This document shows, piece by piece, positions 33,087 through 42,894 of a DNA stretch of 64,000 bases. Every line of letters begins with the position of its first letter. Within the stretch, counting starts at the first letter, position 1. Origin of the DNA: Bradyrhizobiaceae bacterium PARB1. GTDB taxonomy: Bacteria > Pseudomonadota > Alphaproteobacteria > Rhizobiales > Xanthobacteraceae. Made by a program: the position numbers and the translations under genes. The notes below the pieces were generated by a model. That model was not told the origin of the DNA. It searched no databases and was given only the letters and a program-made list of their open reading frames with translations. The stretch covers positions 124,001 to 188,000 of the forward strand of contig NKIY01000003.1 in the NCBI GenBank assembly GCA_002256345.1, in the 5' to 3' direction.

Positions 33087-34067
33087 GTGCGGATCAAAGC
33101 CGTTTACTTTGCCATGCTTGCAGTTCTCGCAAGCTCGTCAGCCATGCCCCAGCAGGCTCATGCGCAGGCATGGCCGCAGAAGCAGATCACCTTCATCGTC
33201 CCCTTCGCCGCTGGCGGTGGAACCGACGCTTTCGCGCGTCCCCTCGCCGCGCAGCTCGATAGCCAACTCGGCAAGCGCGTCATCATCGAGAATCGCGCTG
33301 GGGCGGGCGGTACGGTCGGAGCCTCTGCGGCAGCCAAGGCGGCACCGGACGGCTACACCTTCTTCATGGGTGCGGCGCATCACGCCATCGCGCCGTCGCT
33401 CTATCCCAATCTCGATTACGACATCGAGAAGGACTTCATCCCGGTGGCATTGATTTCGCGGCCACCGCAGGTGGTGGTGGTCAATCCGGACAAGGTGCAG
33501 GCCAAGACGCTCGGCGAGTTCATCGCCTTTGCCAAGGCCAACCCGGACAAACTGTCTTATGGGTCCGCCGGCGCCGGCACCACACACCATCTCGCCGGCG
33601 AATTGTTCAAGATCCTCACCCAATCCAAGATTCAGCACGTCCCGTATCGCGGCGCTGGCCCGGCGATGCAGGATCTGATCGCAGGCCATGTCCCGGTCGT
33701 ATTCGACGGTCTCGGCTCCTCGGCCGCACCGATCCGCGCCGGTCAGTTGCGCGCCCTCGCGATCGCCGCGCCGAAGCGCGTGCCGGCTTTCCCCGATATT
33801 CCGACGGCAGCGGAAGCCGGATTGCCGAATTACGAAGTCGCTACCTGGTACGGGCTGTTCGCACCGAAAGGCACGCCGCCCGACGTCATCGAACACATGA
33901 AAAAGGAGCTGAAGGCTGCGCTGCAGACAACGGCGATCAAGGATGCCTGGGAGCGCAACGGCTCCGACGTGCCGGATGTCGCCGGTCCGGAATTCGGCAA
34001 GATGGTCTCAGCCGACGTCGCGCGCTGGCGCAAGGTCGTGACCGAGGCCGGCGTCAAACTGGACTGA
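33087..34067 (+). CDS. TctC/Bug-family tripartite tricarboxylate transporter binding protein
   Basis: The 326-residue exported protein begins at a GTG with GGGAGG just upstream. It has a signal peptide (AVYFAMLAVLASSSAMPQQA, cleaved near AHAQA) and a Bug-type domain with ITFIVPFAAGGGTDAFARPL and LSYGSAGAGTTHHLAGELFK. Bug proteins bind carboxylates such as citrate or aromatic acids. The membrane partners TctA and TctB are not nearby, which is common in this family. It lies downstream of the LysR gene in the same direction with 174 bases between. Confidence 0.92.
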   Translation: MRIKAVYFAMLAVLASSSAMPQQAHAQAWPQKQITFIVPFAAGGGTDAFARPLAAQLDSQLGKRVIIENRAGAGGTVGASAAAKAAPDGYTFFMGAAHHAIAPSLYPNLDYDIEKDFIPVALISRPPQVVVVNPDKVQAKTLGEFIAFAKANPDKLSYGSAGAGTTHHLAGELFKILTQSKIQHVPYRGAGPAMQDLIAGHVPVVFDGLGSSAAPIRAGQLRALAIAAPKRVPAFPDIPTAAEAGLPNYEVATWYGLFAPKGTPPDVIEHMKKELKAALQTTAIKDAWERNGSDVPDVAGPEFGKMVSADVARWRKVVTEAGVKLD

Positions 34068-34106
34068 GCCGGCCTCTATAGTCTGATCACTTCGAGCCGT
34101 GGCCGC

Positions 34107-35756
34107 TCAGGCGGTCACGGCTGCTTTCATTCCGGGGCCGGCGAACATGCGCTGTCCCGGGATCGCATCGAGCAATGCACGGGTGTAGTCATTGCTTGGG
34201 TTCTCGAAGATCGTCTGGGTCGGCCCCTGTTCGACGACTTCGCCGCGGCGCATCACGACGATGCGATCGGCAATCTCGGCGGCGACGCGAAGATCGTGGG
34301 TGATGAAAATCATCGCCAGATTCATCTCCCCGCGCAGTTCGGCGAGCAGCTTGAGCACTTGCGCCTGCACAGACACGTCGAGTGCCGAGACTGCTTCGTC
34401 TGCCACCAGCACCAATGGCTTCAAAGCAAGCGCACGTGCGATACAAATGCGCTGACGCTGGCCGCCCGAGAATTCGTGCGGGTAACGTTCGGCCGCGCTT
34501 TCCTGCAGACCGACGCGAACCAGAAGACGTTTGGCATCCGCCATGGCTGCCTTCGCCGACGTCCCATAGGCGATCGGACCGGCAGCGATGGCGTCGCCAA
34601 CCTTCTGCCGCGGATCGAGTGCTGCGAACGGATCCTGGAATACGATCTGGATCTTGCGGCGCATCTGCCGGAGATTTTCACCGCGCTGTGCCAACAGATC
34701 GGCACCGGAGAATTTGACCGATCCGGTATCAGGTTCGACCAGACGCATGATCAGACGACCAAGGGTCGACTTGCCCGACCCGGATTCGCCGACAATCGCA
34801 ACCGTCTCACGCGCCTTCAGCGCGAGCGAGATATTCTGCACGGCGTCGGTGCGACGCGGCGGCTGGAACATGCCCTGCTTGGTGATGAAGGTCTTGTTGA
34901 GACCGGCCGCATCGAGGATCGGCTCGCCCGCGATCTTGCGATCGGTCGCGTTGAGCGAGCGTCCGCCGGGAACGGCAGCGATCAGGCTCTTGGTGTAGTC
35001 GTCCTTCGGATTCCGCAGCACCTCGTCCACAGTGCCCTGCTCGACGACGCGACCATTGCGCATCACCACGACGCGGTCGGCGACATCGGCAACGACGCCG
35101 AAATCGTGGGTGATGAGCAGAACGCCCATCCCGCGGTCGGCCTGCAGCTTTTTCACCAGCGCAAGAATCTGCTTCTGCGTGGTAACGTCGAGTGCTGTGG
35201 TCGGCTCGTCTGCCAGCAGCAGCGCCGGATTGTTGGCCATCGCCATGGCGATCATGATGCGCTGACGCTGACCGCCCGAGAGCTGGAACGGGAAGCTGCG
35301 CGCGAGCGCCACGGGATCCGGCAAACCGACCGCCCTGATCAGTTCCTGCACGCGAGCATCGACGGCTTGCTTGGACAGCGCCGGCCTCGTGTGCGTGACG
35401 ATCGACTCGGCAATCTGCTGGCCAACGCGGGCGAGCGGATTGAGCGCACTCAGCGGCTCCTGGAAGATCATGGAGATCGCACCACCGCGCAGCTTGCGCA
35501 TGGTCGCTTCCTCGGCCTTAGCGATATCCTGGCCGTCGAACTTGACGGTGCCCTGGGCGATGCCAGTGCGATCCGGCAACAGGCGAAGGATAGCATGGGC
35601 AGTCATCGACTTGCCCGAGCCGGACTCGCCGACAAGGCAGACGATTTCGTTGCGATTGACGTTGAACGACACGCCCTCCACCGCGAAGGCGCGGTCGGCG
35701 CCCGACGGCAGGCTGATGGCGAGGTTCTCGATGGCGAGAAGAGTGTTTTCGGTCAT
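34107..35756 (-). CDS. Oligopeptide/dipeptide ABC transporter, fused double ATP-binding subunit
   Basis: The 549-residue protein contains two complete ABC ATPase domains in tandem, equivalent to DppD and DppF. Domain 1 has [28 protein letters not shown] and [13 protein letters not shown]; domain 2 has [28 protein letters not shown] and [13 protein letters not shown], with Ala where most members have Pro-Thr. Both can bind ATP. It is the last gene of the operon binding protein - permease - permease - ATPase, three bases after the second permease stop. Confidence 0.95.
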   Translation of the reverse strand: MTENTLLAIENLAISLPSGADRAFAVEGVSFNVNRNEIVCLVGESGSGKSMTAHAILRLLPDRTGIAQGTVKFDGQDIAKAEEATMRKLRGGAISMIFQEPLSALNPLARVGQQIAESIVTHTRPALSKQAVDARVQELIRAVGLPDPVALARSFPFQLSGGQRQRIMIAMAMANNPALLLADEPTTALDVTTQKQILALVKKLQADRGMGVLLITHDFGVVADVADRVVVMRNGRVVEQGTVDEVLRNPKDDYTKSLIAAVPGGRSLNATDRKIAGEPILDAAGLNKTFITKQGMFQPPRRTDAVQNISLALKARETVAIVGESGSGKSTLGRLIMRLVEPDTGSVKFSGADLLAQRGENLRQMRRKIQIVFQDPFAALDPRQKVGDAIAAGPIAYGTSAKAAMADAKRLLVRVGLQESAAERYPHEFSGGQRQRICIARALALKPLVLVADEAVSALDVSVQAQVLKLLAELRGEMNLAMIFITHDLRVAAEIADRIVVMRRGEVVEQGPTQTIFENPSNDYTRALLDAIPGQRMFAGPGMKAAVTA

Positions 35757-35759
35757 CGG

Positions 35760-36590
35760 TTATCGCCTGCGTGAGATGCGCGGGTTCATGACGTCGTTGA
35801 GACCTTCACCCACGAGATTGATGGCAAGCACGGTGAGCAGGATGGCGAGACCGGGAAACACGCTCATCCACCATGCCTGACGGATCACGGTGCGCGCGGC
35901 ACCGATCATGAAGCCCCAGGACATCAGGTTGGGATCGCCGAGGCCCATGAAGCTGAGCGCGCTCTCGATCAGGATCGCGCTGGCGACGGCCAGCGAGCCG
36001 GTGACGATGATCGGCGAGATCGCGTTCGGCAGAATGCGGCGGAGCACGACGGTGATCGCACGCTGCCCTTGGCATACGGCCGCCTGTACGAATTCACGGC
36101 CGCGCAGGCGCATGAATTCGGCGCGCGTCAAACGTGCCAGCGGCGGCCAGCTGACGATGCCGATGGCAAAGATGACGTTCGAGATCTTCGGCCCCAGCGT
36201 CGCCACCAGCAGGATCGCGAGCACGAAACCCGGGATGGTCTGGAACAATTCGGTGAGGCGCATCATGATTTCATCGACCTTGCCGCCGAAATAGCCGGCA
36301 GTCGCGCCGATGGTGACGCCGATGATCAATGAGGTGAGGGTCGAGACCACGCCGATGATCAGCGAGATACGCGCGCCGTGGGCGATGCCGGCCGCGACAT
36401 CGCGGCCGAGCATGTCGGAGCCGAGCCACAGCCCCTCGCTGAGCGGGGGCTGGAACGGCGCACCGACCATGTCCCATGGATCGTCGGGAAACAGCCAGGG
36501 CGCTGAGACGGCGAGGATCACCACGCAGAGCAGGATGAACAGACCGATCATCCCGGTGGGATGGCGGAGAAAAGCTTTGAAAGTCGTCAT
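35760..36590 (-). CDS. Oligopeptide ABC transporter permease, DppC-like
   Basis: The 276-residue inner membrane protein has about six membrane segments, starting LIVL-type MIGLFILLCVVILAVSAPWL, and the permease signature PPLARLTRAEFMRLRGREFV for contact with the ATPase. The N-terminal domain typical of DppC is present (FPDDPWDMVGAPFQPPLSEG, LGSDMLGRDV). ATG 36590 has GGAAG upstream and is preferred over a GTG at 36617 that would overlap the previous gene. Confidence 0.94.
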   Translation of the reverse strand: MTTFKAFLRHPTGMIGLFILLCVVILAVSAPWLFPDDPWDMVGAPFQPPLSEGLWLGSDMLGRDVAAGIAHGARISLIIGVVSTLTSLIIGVTIGATAGYFGGKVDEIMMRLTELFQTIPGFVLAILLVATLGPKISNVIFAIGIVSWPPLARLTRAEFMRLRGREFVQAAVCQGQRAITVVLRRILPNAISPIIVTGSLAVASAILIESALSFMGLGDPNLMSWGFMIGAARTVIRQAWWMSVFPGLAILLTVLAINLVGEGLNDVMNPRISRRR

Positions 36591-36603
36591 CACCAGCTTC
36601 CGT

Positions 36604-37623
36604 TCACGATGCCGCACGCACGGAGACGCGCGGATCGATCATCCGGTAGATCGCGTCGGTCAGAAGATTGAGCGCAATCACGATCACCGACATCACCAGG
36701 AACACGCCGAGCAGCACCGGATAATCGCGCTGCAGCAGCGCGTCATAGATGAGACGGCCGAGGCCCGGCCAGGCAAACACGGTCTCGATCACGACGGCGC
36801 CGCCGACCAGCGCGCCGGCCTGCATGCCGGCGACCGTTACGATCGGCAGCATCGCATTGCGCAGGATGTGGCGCATAATGATCGCGCCCTGCTTCAGGCC
36901 CTTGGCCTTGGCGGTCTTGATGAAATCCTGATGGGTGACGTCGAGCACCGACGAACGCATCAGGCGGGTGTAGATCGCGAGATACACGGCAGCCAGCGAG
37001 ATCACCGGCAGGATCATGTGTTTCCCGATATCGAGCATCCGCTCCAGTGTCGTCATCTGCACCCCGATGGTGGCATAGCCGAAGGCTGGCAGCCAATCGA
37101 GCTCGACGGCGAACAACAGCACCAGCATCAGGCCGAGCCAGAACACCGGCGTCGCATAAAGCAGCAGCGAGACGATGGTGAGCAGCGTATCCGACCACTT
37201 GCCAGCGCGAATGCCGGCGAGCGTGCCGAGAAAGATGCCGGAGATCAGAGCCAGAATGAACGCCGTTGCCGTCAACAACAGGGTCGCCGGCAACCGCTCC
37301 AGGATCAGCGACGAGACCGTACGCTGCTGACGATAGGAGTAGCCGAGGTCCAAGGTCAGCACACGTCCGAGATAATTGGCGAGCTGAACCGGATAGGGCT
37401 TGTCGAGGCCGTATTCGGCCCGGAGCTGTTCCAGCAGCTTTTCGTCGGAGGCGCCGCTCTGGCCGGCGATCACCTGAGCGGGATCGCCGGGAGCGGCATG
37501 GACGAGGATGAAATTGAAGGTCGCGATGACGAGCACCACCGCGACGAATTTCACAACCCATCCCACGAGGGCGAGAGCGACCGCGCCAGCGCGGCCGCCC
37601 TTGTTGATCGTAGCCGAGCTCAT
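36604..37623 (-). CDS. Oligopeptide ABC transporter permease, DppB-like
   Basis: The 339-residue inner membrane protein has six predicted membrane segments and the DppB pattern: an extracytoplasmic loop APGDPAQVIAGQSGASDEKL after the first helix, and the cytoplasmic signature TRLMRSSVLDVTHQDFIKTA. It ends with TDAIYRMIDPRV, usual for this family. Its ATG overlaps the stop of the binding-protein gene by four bases. Confidence 0.95.
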   Translation of the reverse strand: MSSATINKGGRAGAVALALVGWVVKFVAVVLVIATFNFILVHAAPGDPAQVIAGQSGASDEKLLEQLRAEYGLDKPYPVQLANYLGRVLTLDLGYSYRQQRTVSSLILERLPATLLLTATAFILALISGIFLGTLAGIRAGKWSDTLLTIVSLLLYATPVFWLGLMLVLLFAVELDWLPAFGYATIGVQMTTLERMLDIGKHMILPVISLAAVYLAIYTRLMRSSVLDVTHQDFIKTAKAKGLKQGAIIMRHILRNAMLPIVTVAGMQAGALVGGAVVIETVFAWPGLGRLIYDALLQRDYPVLLGVFLVMSVIVIALNLLTDAIYRMIDPRVSVRAAS

Positions 37624-39206
37624 CCGAAATACACCGAGCTGAACGACTCATGCACGCCGACGCCCGTCGAGGTGACGTTCTTCAGGCGCTTGTCAATGAA
37701 GGTCGGGTAAGCGGCCTCGAACATCCAGACCACCGGCACATCCTCGACGAGGATCTTCTGCACCTTGCTGTAGAGTTCCTGACGCTTGGCTTCGTCGATC
37801 GTGGACGCAGCCTCGTCGAACAGCCTGTCGACTTCCGGATTGGAATAGCCGGCGGTGTTCGAGAACAGGATGCCCTTCTTGATGTTCGACGAAATGTAGG
37901 TGCGCGATACGCCAAGCGCCGGATCGCCGTACTGATAGACGAGGTTGCCGGTGATCTCGTAGTCCCAGTTCGAGAACTTTTCGGCCCAACCGCCGACGTC
38001 GGTGTTCTCAAGCTGGATGTCGATGCCGGCGCGGCCGAGCGACTGACGGATGAACTCACCGGCGCGCTGATAGACCTCGCCATAGGGCGGGATCAGATAT
38101 TTCAGCGTGACGCGCTTGCCGTCCGGGCCGGGCTTGAGGCCCATCTCATCGAGCAGCGCCTTGGCCTTCTCGATCGAGTAGTCGTAGCGCTTGACGTCCT
38201 TCTCGTAGAACTTGGTCTTCGACGACACCGGACCGGTCGCCTGCTTCGGCAGACCAAAATAAACGCGCGCCGCCATCGACTTCAGATCGAGCGCATGCGC
38301 GATGGCCTGGCGGAAGCGCTTGTCGTCCATTGGCTTGACGCGGTTGTTAAGCTCCAGCCACTGATGCGGGGCGAAATATTCGTAGCCCTTGGTGGTCATC
38401 TCATAGTTCGGGAGCTTCGACAGCCGCGCGATGTCGTAGAACTCGATGTCATTCCACTGCGTGAGCTGGATCTTGCCCTGCTCCAGGGCCACCGAACGCG
38501 AAGCGGCGTCCGGGATGATGCGGTAGATGACCTCGTCGAGATACGGCTCGTCCTTGCGGTAGTAGCCCTCGTGGCGCACGAGATGGACATGCGACCCCTT
38601 GACCCACTCCTTCAGCTTGAACGGGCCCGAACCAATGGCCTGCGCATTGGCCGGGTTCTTGCGATAGTCCGAGCCGTCATAGATGTGCTTCGGCACGATC
38701 GGACCGGTGGTGCAGTCGAGCGCGGTGAGGAACGGCGCGAATGGCGCCTTCAGCTTGAAGATCACGGTGAGCGGATCCGGCGTCTCCGCCTTCTCGATCC
38801 GCGAATAGATCGCACGGGCACGCGCATGCGTCTCCGGCAGCATCTTGGTCATGGAGAACGCGACATCTTCCGAGGTCAACGGTTTGCCGTCGTGGAAGGT
38901 GATGTTCGGGAAAAGCTTGAACGTATAGGTCAGGCCATCCGGCGAGACTTCCCAGGACTGCGCGAGGCCCGGCATCGGCTTGAGGTCCGGCGAGTAACGC
39001 AGCAGGCTTTCATAAATCTTGCCGCCGAGTGTGAGCGTCGGTTGCTGCTGGTTCAACGCGGTGACCAGAATCGGCGGCTCCGGCTGGATGATGGTATTGA
39101 GCGTCCCGCCCTTGGTCTGCCCCACCGCCCGCGTTACGCCCAGCGGAATGCCGGACAGCGCCACGGCGCTCACTCCCATCAACTTCGCGAATTCACGCCT
39201 GTTCAT
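37620..39206 (-). CDS. Oligopeptide ABC transporter substrate-binding protein, Tat-type signal
   Basis: The 528-residue SBP_bac_5 protein binds peptides or similar solutes in the periplasm. The N-terminus MNRREFAKLMGVSAVALSG has the twin-Arg RREFAK signal, so it may be exported folded by Tat. Family motifs include LAQSWEVSPDGLTYTFKLFP and FHDGKPLTSEDVAFS. ATG 39206 is preceded by GAGGAA; a longer start at 39248 would bury the signal. It is the first gene of a complete four-gene importer operon, with a small palindrome 59 bases upstream. Confidence 0.94.
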   Translation of the reverse strand: MNRREFAKLMGVSAVALSGIPLGVTRAVGQTKGGTLNTIIQPEPPILVTALNQQQPTLTLGGKIYESLLRYSPDLKPMPGLAQSWEVSPDGLTYTFKLFPNITFHDGKPLTSEDVAFSMTKMLPETHARARAIYSRIEKAETPDPLTVIFKLKAPFAPFLTALDCTTGPIVPKHIYDGSDYRKNPANAQAIGSGPFKLKEWVKGSHVHLVRHEGYYRKDEPYLDEVIYRIIPDAASRSVALEQGKIQLTQWNDIEFYDIARLSKLPNYEMTTKGYEYFAPHQWLELNNRVKPMDDKRFRQAIAHALDLKSMAARVYFGLPKQATGPVSSKTKFYEKDVKRYDYSIEKAKALLDEMGLKPGPDGKRVTLKYLIPPYGEVYQRAGEFIRQSLGRAGIDIQLENTDVGGWAEKFSNWDYEITGNLVYQYGDPALGVSRTYISSNIKKGILFSNTAGYSNPEVDRLFDEAASTIDEAKRQELYSKVQKILVEDVPVVWMFEAAYPTFIDKRLKNVTSTGVGVHESFSSVYFG

Positions 39207-39590
39207 CGTCTTTTCCTCGTTTGCTGCAACGATGGCGGACAATTGCACGCCCGGTCCATCGTCGCATCATTAAATGATGTTCACCTTGTCGACCGCTACA
39301 CTTCGGCCTTCGCACGGCATTGGCGCCAGCGACATCCACCGATCGGTCTGTGATGATGTTGGAAGTCTCAATCGTACGATTGGACTTCTTCTAAGATGGT
39401 TACCTTCCGCCACATCGGACTTCGGCATTCTCGTGCGCCTGGCCGGGATGACACGGTGCATCGCATAACCCGTCTGCTCTGCGATTGGAATAGGCAGGGG
39501 CGTCCGAGCACCACATAGCTTGCCTAAATAGTTATCTTAATGAGTCAATTCTCAAAGCATCCGGCCACGGATGCATCACCGGCATGCTCG
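39207..39590. other. 384-base intergenic stretch upstream of the peptide importer
   Basis: No supported gene lies here. It holds the importer promoter and the CATCATT-A-AATGATG palindrome at 39265-39279. The rest, including the convergent end of the small leftward gene at 39591, shows nothing I recognise. Confidence 0.6.
39265..39279. promoter_or_regulatory. Palindrome CATCATT-A-AATGATG upstream of the peptide importer
   Basis: A perfect seven-base inverted repeat around one base lies 59 bases before the binding-protein ATG. Its size fits an operator for a dimeric regulator, for example of the GntR type. No regulator gene is adjacent. Confidence 0.4.
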
Positions 39591-39821
39591 TCAGAGATCG
39601 GTATTCGCGCGTGGCTCGCTGACTGCGCGCAAGCGGCGGATGCCGGCCTCGATAACGTTGATGTCGTTGTCGAGTTGGCCAAGCAGGACGCCGAAATCGA
39701 AATCGCCGCGATCGCGGACCGAGGCAGCCAGTCGCTCGCGATGCGCCTTGAGATCGAGCAACATCTCAAGCTGTCCGGTCTGGACATAGGCGGCGACAAC
39801 CGATTCGATAGCGCTGTTCAC
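39591..39821 (-). CDS. Small helical protein, 76 residues
   Basis: A GTG at 39821 preceded by AGGAGA starts a soluble protein with MNSAIESVVAAYVQTGQLEM, LLDLKAHRERLAAS and LLGQLDNDINVIEAGIRRL, mostly amphipathic helix. I do not recognise a family. The strong ribosome site and helical regularity support it as a gene. It is divergent from the small secreted protein at 40107. Confidence 0.6.
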   Translation of the reverse strand: MNSAIESVVAAYVQTGQLEMLLDLKAHRERLAASVRDRGDFDFGVLLGQLDNDINVIEAGIRRLRAVSEPRANTDL

Positions 39822-40042
39822 GTCTGCCGGGTCTCCTCTGCGAGGCGTTGATACCGGCGATGTCTGCGCCGGAAATTCGAAAGCTCAAAGGCTTATCGGC
39901 TCGTGCACGCGGCCGCAACGAGTGCACGGCGCTTCCATGCATAGGTGCAATGCGCGGTTCACGGCACAGGTGGCGGGGAACTTGGTCGCCGGCAGGACAC
40001 GACTGCGACTTTCAGACCTCGTTCAGCCGGCCCAGAAACTTC

Positions 40043-40067
40043 GGAACGTGTCGTACTTCGTCACGTT
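40043..40067 (+). promoter_or_regulatory. EcfG-type general stress promoter (GGAAC-N16-CGTT)
   Basis: GGAAC at 40043-40047 and CGTT at 40064-40067 with a 16-base spacer match the promoter of the EcfG sigma factor that drives the alphaproteobacterial general stress response. It lies 40 bases before the ATG at 40107. Confidence 0.7.
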
Positions 40068-40106
40068 GCGTCAGCGTGGACGAACACGACGAAAGGAAAC
40101 AGGGAC

Positions 40107-40433
40107 ATGAAGAAGACAATCATCGCGGCCTCGGCGGCACTGCTGATCGCCGCGCCCGCTTTCGCACAGAGCGGCGCTAACCCGAATGCTCCGCAAATGA
40201 ATTCGACCGGCACTGGCGTGACGCAGCCAGGCACCAATAGCCGCGGTACCGCAGTCGACGTTCCCGAGCGTAGCGGCGCCAAGACGATGCCAAGGGCAAC
40301 CGGTTCGCAGGCAGGTAATAACTCGAACTCCATGGGCGGCTCGAACTCGGCCGCCGGCACGACCGGCATGGGCAGCCGCAACTCCGATCAGGGTCGCACC
40401 TCCGGCGGCGGTGGCGGTGCAGGCGGCAATTGA
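40107..40433 (+). CDS. Small secreted Gly/Ser/Asn-rich protein, likely stress-induced
   Basis: The 108-residue protein has a clean signal peptide (MKKTIIAASAALLIAAPAFA) and a mature part of low complexity rich in Gly, Ser, Asn and Thr, ending GGGGGAGGN, probably disordered. Similar short secreted proteins are common in Bradyrhizobium-like genomes. An AAAGGAAAC site precedes the ATG, and an EcfG-type promoter lies just upstream, so expression under osmotic, desiccation or oxidative stress is expected. Molecular function is unknown. A bidirectional terminator follows. Confidence 0.78.
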   Translation: MKKTIIAASAALLIAAPAFAQSGANPNAPQMNSTGTGVTQPGTNSRGTAVDVPERSGAKTMPRATGSQAGNNSNSMGGSNSAAGTTGMGSRNSDQGRTSGGGGGAGGN

Positions 40434-40450
40434 CGTCTGATCAAAAGCAG

Positions 40451-40478
40451 AAAGGCTCCGAAGTACTCCGGAGCCTTT
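40451..40478. terminator. Bidirectional terminator between convergent genes
   Basis: AAAGGCTCCG (40451-40460) pairs with CGGAGCCTTT (40469-40478). It lies between the stop codons of the small secreted protein and the leftward ThDP enzyme and can serve both. Confidence 0.8.
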
Positions 40479-40505
40479 CGCTTATCTGTTCGCTGGCGAC
40501 GTCGC

Positions 40506-42050
40506 TTACATCACAACTTCGATCAGCTTCGGGCCTTGCGAGGCGTTGGCGTTTTCCAGCGCCTTGCTGAATTCCTCGGCGGTGGTCACCGCAACGCCGG
40601 GGACGCCCATACCCTTGGCCATCGACACCCAATCGAGGTTCGGACGATCGAGCGTCAGCATGTCAAGGGCACGGCTGCCCATCGCGCCGGCACCGACATT
40701 GTCGAACTCGCCCTTGAGGATCTGATAGTTGCGGTTGGCAAACACCACCGTGGTAACATCGAGATTTTCTCGCGCCTGGGTCCACAGCGATTGCGGCGTA
40801 TACATCGCGCTGCCGTCGCCGACCATGCAGATCACCTTGCGGTCCGGACAGGCGACAGCCGCGCCGGTCGCGACAGGCGTGGAGAAGCCGATCGAACCAC
40901 CCATGTTCTGCAGCCAGTCATGCGGCTTGGCAGCAGCGGTCGGAGCGAAGAAGCCACGGCCAGTTGTGATCGACTCGTCGACAACGATGGCGTTTTCGGG
41001 AATGCCGCACGCGATCGCCGCAGCCACCGACGCGTGGTTCAGCGCACCGGTCGGCTTGACCAGTTCAGCATGCTTCTGCGGCTTGACGTCCGACGACTTG
41101 GCGCCGACGGCGCTGGCCAGCGCTTCAAGTGCAGCCACCGAGTTCTCACCATTCGCCGTCAAGCGGTGCACGTTGCAGCCCTCCGGTCGGAGCACGCTCG
41201 GCTTGTTCGGATAGGCGAAGAACGCCACGGGATCGTTGGCCTCGATCAGAACGATGTTCTTGAAGTTCTTCAGCACAGGCAGGGCCGAGTCGACCACGTA
41301 AGGCACGCGCTCGACGAAGAAGCGGCCCTGGCCACGGGCCATGCGCGGATTGTAGGTCTGACTGATCACCTTGCAGCCGGTCTTGCCGGCGATCTGCTCG
41401 GCGAGTGCAAGACCCTGCTCGGTCAGCGCCGAACCGGTCATCAACAGCAGCGTGGTCTCGCCTTCCTTGGCGAGCTTGGCGGCGACATCCACAGCCGGGG
41501 CATGGAAATTCGCACGTTGCTCGGGCGCCGGCACCTTGGCGATGCCATCGGCCTCGTTCCAGGCGGTGTCGGCTGGCAGGATCAGGGTAGCGATCTGCGC
41601 CTGCGCACCGCTGGCAGCGGCGATCGCGGCAGCACCGTCAGCGGCCACGGTCTTCGCGCTCGGCGAGGTGCGGACCCACTGCGACATGGGACGGGCGAGG
41701 CCCTCGATGTCCGAGGTCAGCGGCGCATTGTGCTCGATGTGATAGACCGCGTGCTGGCCGACGATGTTGACGATGCCTGAATTGGCCTTCTTGGCATTGT
41801 GCAGGTTGGCGAGACCGTTGGCGAGGCCGGGGCCAAGATGCAGCAGGGTCGAGGCCGGGGTGCCCTTCATGCGGTAGTAACCATCCGCAGCACCGGTCAC
41901 GATGCCTTCGAACAGGCCGAGCACGCAGCGCATGCCTTCGACTCGGTCGAGCGCCGCGACGAAATGCATCTCCGACGTTCCCGGATTGGCGAAACAGACG
42001 TCCACGCCGCCCGCCACCAATGTCCGTACAAGGCTCTCCGCACCGTTCAT
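40506..42050 (-). CDS. Thiamine-diphosphate enzyme, acetolactate-synthase-large-subunit-like
   Basis: The 514-residue protein has the three-domain ThDP fold: an N-terminal pyrimidine-binding domain with the catalytic Glu in LGLFEGIVTGAADGYYRM, a central domain, and a C-terminal diphosphate-binding motif GDGSAMYTPQSLWTQARENL followed by FANRNY. Pfam-level homologs are labelled acetolactate synthase, but true IlvB/IlvG enzymes are about 570 residues and paired with a small subunit, absent here. Benzoylformate-decarboxylase-like or related decarboxylase activity is as likely. I chose ATG 42050 (GGAG upstream, family start MNGAESLV) over 42098. Confidence 0.87.
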   Translation of the reverse strand: MNGAESLVRTLVAGGVDVCFANPGTSEMHFVAALDRVEGMRCVLGLFEGIVTGAADGYYRMKGTPASTLLHLGPGLANGLANLHNAKKANSGIVNIVGQHAVYHIEHNAPLTSDIEGLARPMSQWVRTSPSAKTVAADGAAAIAAASGAQAQIATLILPADTAWNEADGIAKVPAPEQRANFHAPAVDVAAKLAKEGETTLLLMTGSALTEQGLALAEQIAGKTGCKVISQTYNPRMARGQGRFFVERVPYVVDSALPVLKNFKNIVLIEANDPVAFFAYPNKPSVLRPEGCNVHRLTANGENSVAALEALASAVGAKSSDVKPQKHAELVKPTGALNHASVAAAIACGIPENAIVVDESITTGRGFFAPTAAAKPHDWLQNMGGSIGFSTPVATGAAVACPDRKVICMVGDGSAMYTPQSLWTQARENLDVTTVVFANRNYQILKGEFDNVGAGAMGSRALDMLTLDRPNLDWVSMAKGMGVPGVAVTTAEEFSKALENANASQGPKLIEVVM

Positions 42051-42285
42051 TATCCAGCTCCAGTTTTTTCCTGCGAAATCGCGGAGTTGATCAACCATTG
42101 TTCGGGAGGCTCGTCAAAGGGGGCTCATGCAACGCTTCGTCGCAAGACATGCGTGGCAAGCGGTCAATGTTGTCAGGCGATTGCGCAGGCACCGCTTGCT
42201 CCGAACGGCTCTCGCCAAGCCGAGGGTTGCGCAGCGGCATGAATTGTGGCCACTCTGCGGCTCAATTTCATGTGGCGAGGAGACT

Positions 42286-42894
42286 ATGAAGCGTATTCTA
42301 GCTGTCCTGTCCGTCGCAACCGCCCTTGTTGCGGTTGCCCTGCCGGCCGAAGCGCGCAACCGCGTTCAGCCCGCCGAGCCCGATTTCGTCGTCGATGACG
42401 GGCCATCGCTCTCCAATTTCTTCTCGAATTTCGGCAACGGCAACAGCTCGGGCCCGATCCCGCGCCAGACCGTCGGCTTCCAAAGCAATTACGCGCCCGG
42501 CACCATCGTGGTGAACACCGCCGAGCGCCGGCTTTATCTGGTGCAGCCCGGCGGCACTGCACTGCGTTACGGCATCGGCGTCGGCCGCGACGGTTTCCGT
42601 TGGGGTGGCGTTCACAAAGTGACCGCCAAGAAGGAATGGCCGTCATGGACCCCGCCGGCCCAGATGCTGGCGCGCCGGCCCGATCTGCCGCGCTACATGC
42701 CGGGCGGCATCGACAATCCGCTTGGCGCCCGCGCCATGTATCTCGGCTCGACGCTGTATCGGATACACGGCTCCAACGAGCCGGAAACCATCGGTCAGGC
42801 CGTATCATCGGGCTGCTTCCGCATGACCAATGAGGACGTCACCGACCTCTATAACCGCGTCCGGGTCGGCGCGACGGTGATCGTCAAGAACTGA
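42286..42894 (+). CDS. L,D-transpeptidase (YkuD domain)
   Basis: The 202-residue exported protein has a signal peptide (MKRILAVLSVATALVAVALP) and a YkuD domain with IVVNTAERRLYLVQPGG and the catalytic block HGSNEPETIGQAVSSGCFRM. The nucleophilic Cys and the His are both present. Such enzymes form 3-3 peptidoglycan cross-links or attach proteins to peptidoglycan in Hyphomicrobiales. The ATG follows CGAGGAG. It is divergent from the ThDP gene and followed by a DUF2927 gene. Confidence 0.93.
   Translation: MKRILAVLSVATALVAVALPAEARNRVQPAEPDFVVDDGPSLSNFFSNFGNGNSSGPIPRQTVGFQSNYAPGTIVVNTAERRLYLVQPGGTALRYGIGVGRDGFRWGGVHKVTAKKEWPSWTPPAQMLARRPDLPRYMPGGIDNPLGARAMYLGSTLYRIHGSNEPETIGQAVSSGCFRMTNEDVTDLYNRVRVGATVIVKN

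Noticed and set aside
37650-39353. 567-codon open frame antisense to the peptide-binding protein
   Set aside because: The opposite strand encodes a Tat-signal SBP_bac_5 protein; this frame shows only Arg/Asp/Leu/Val bias.
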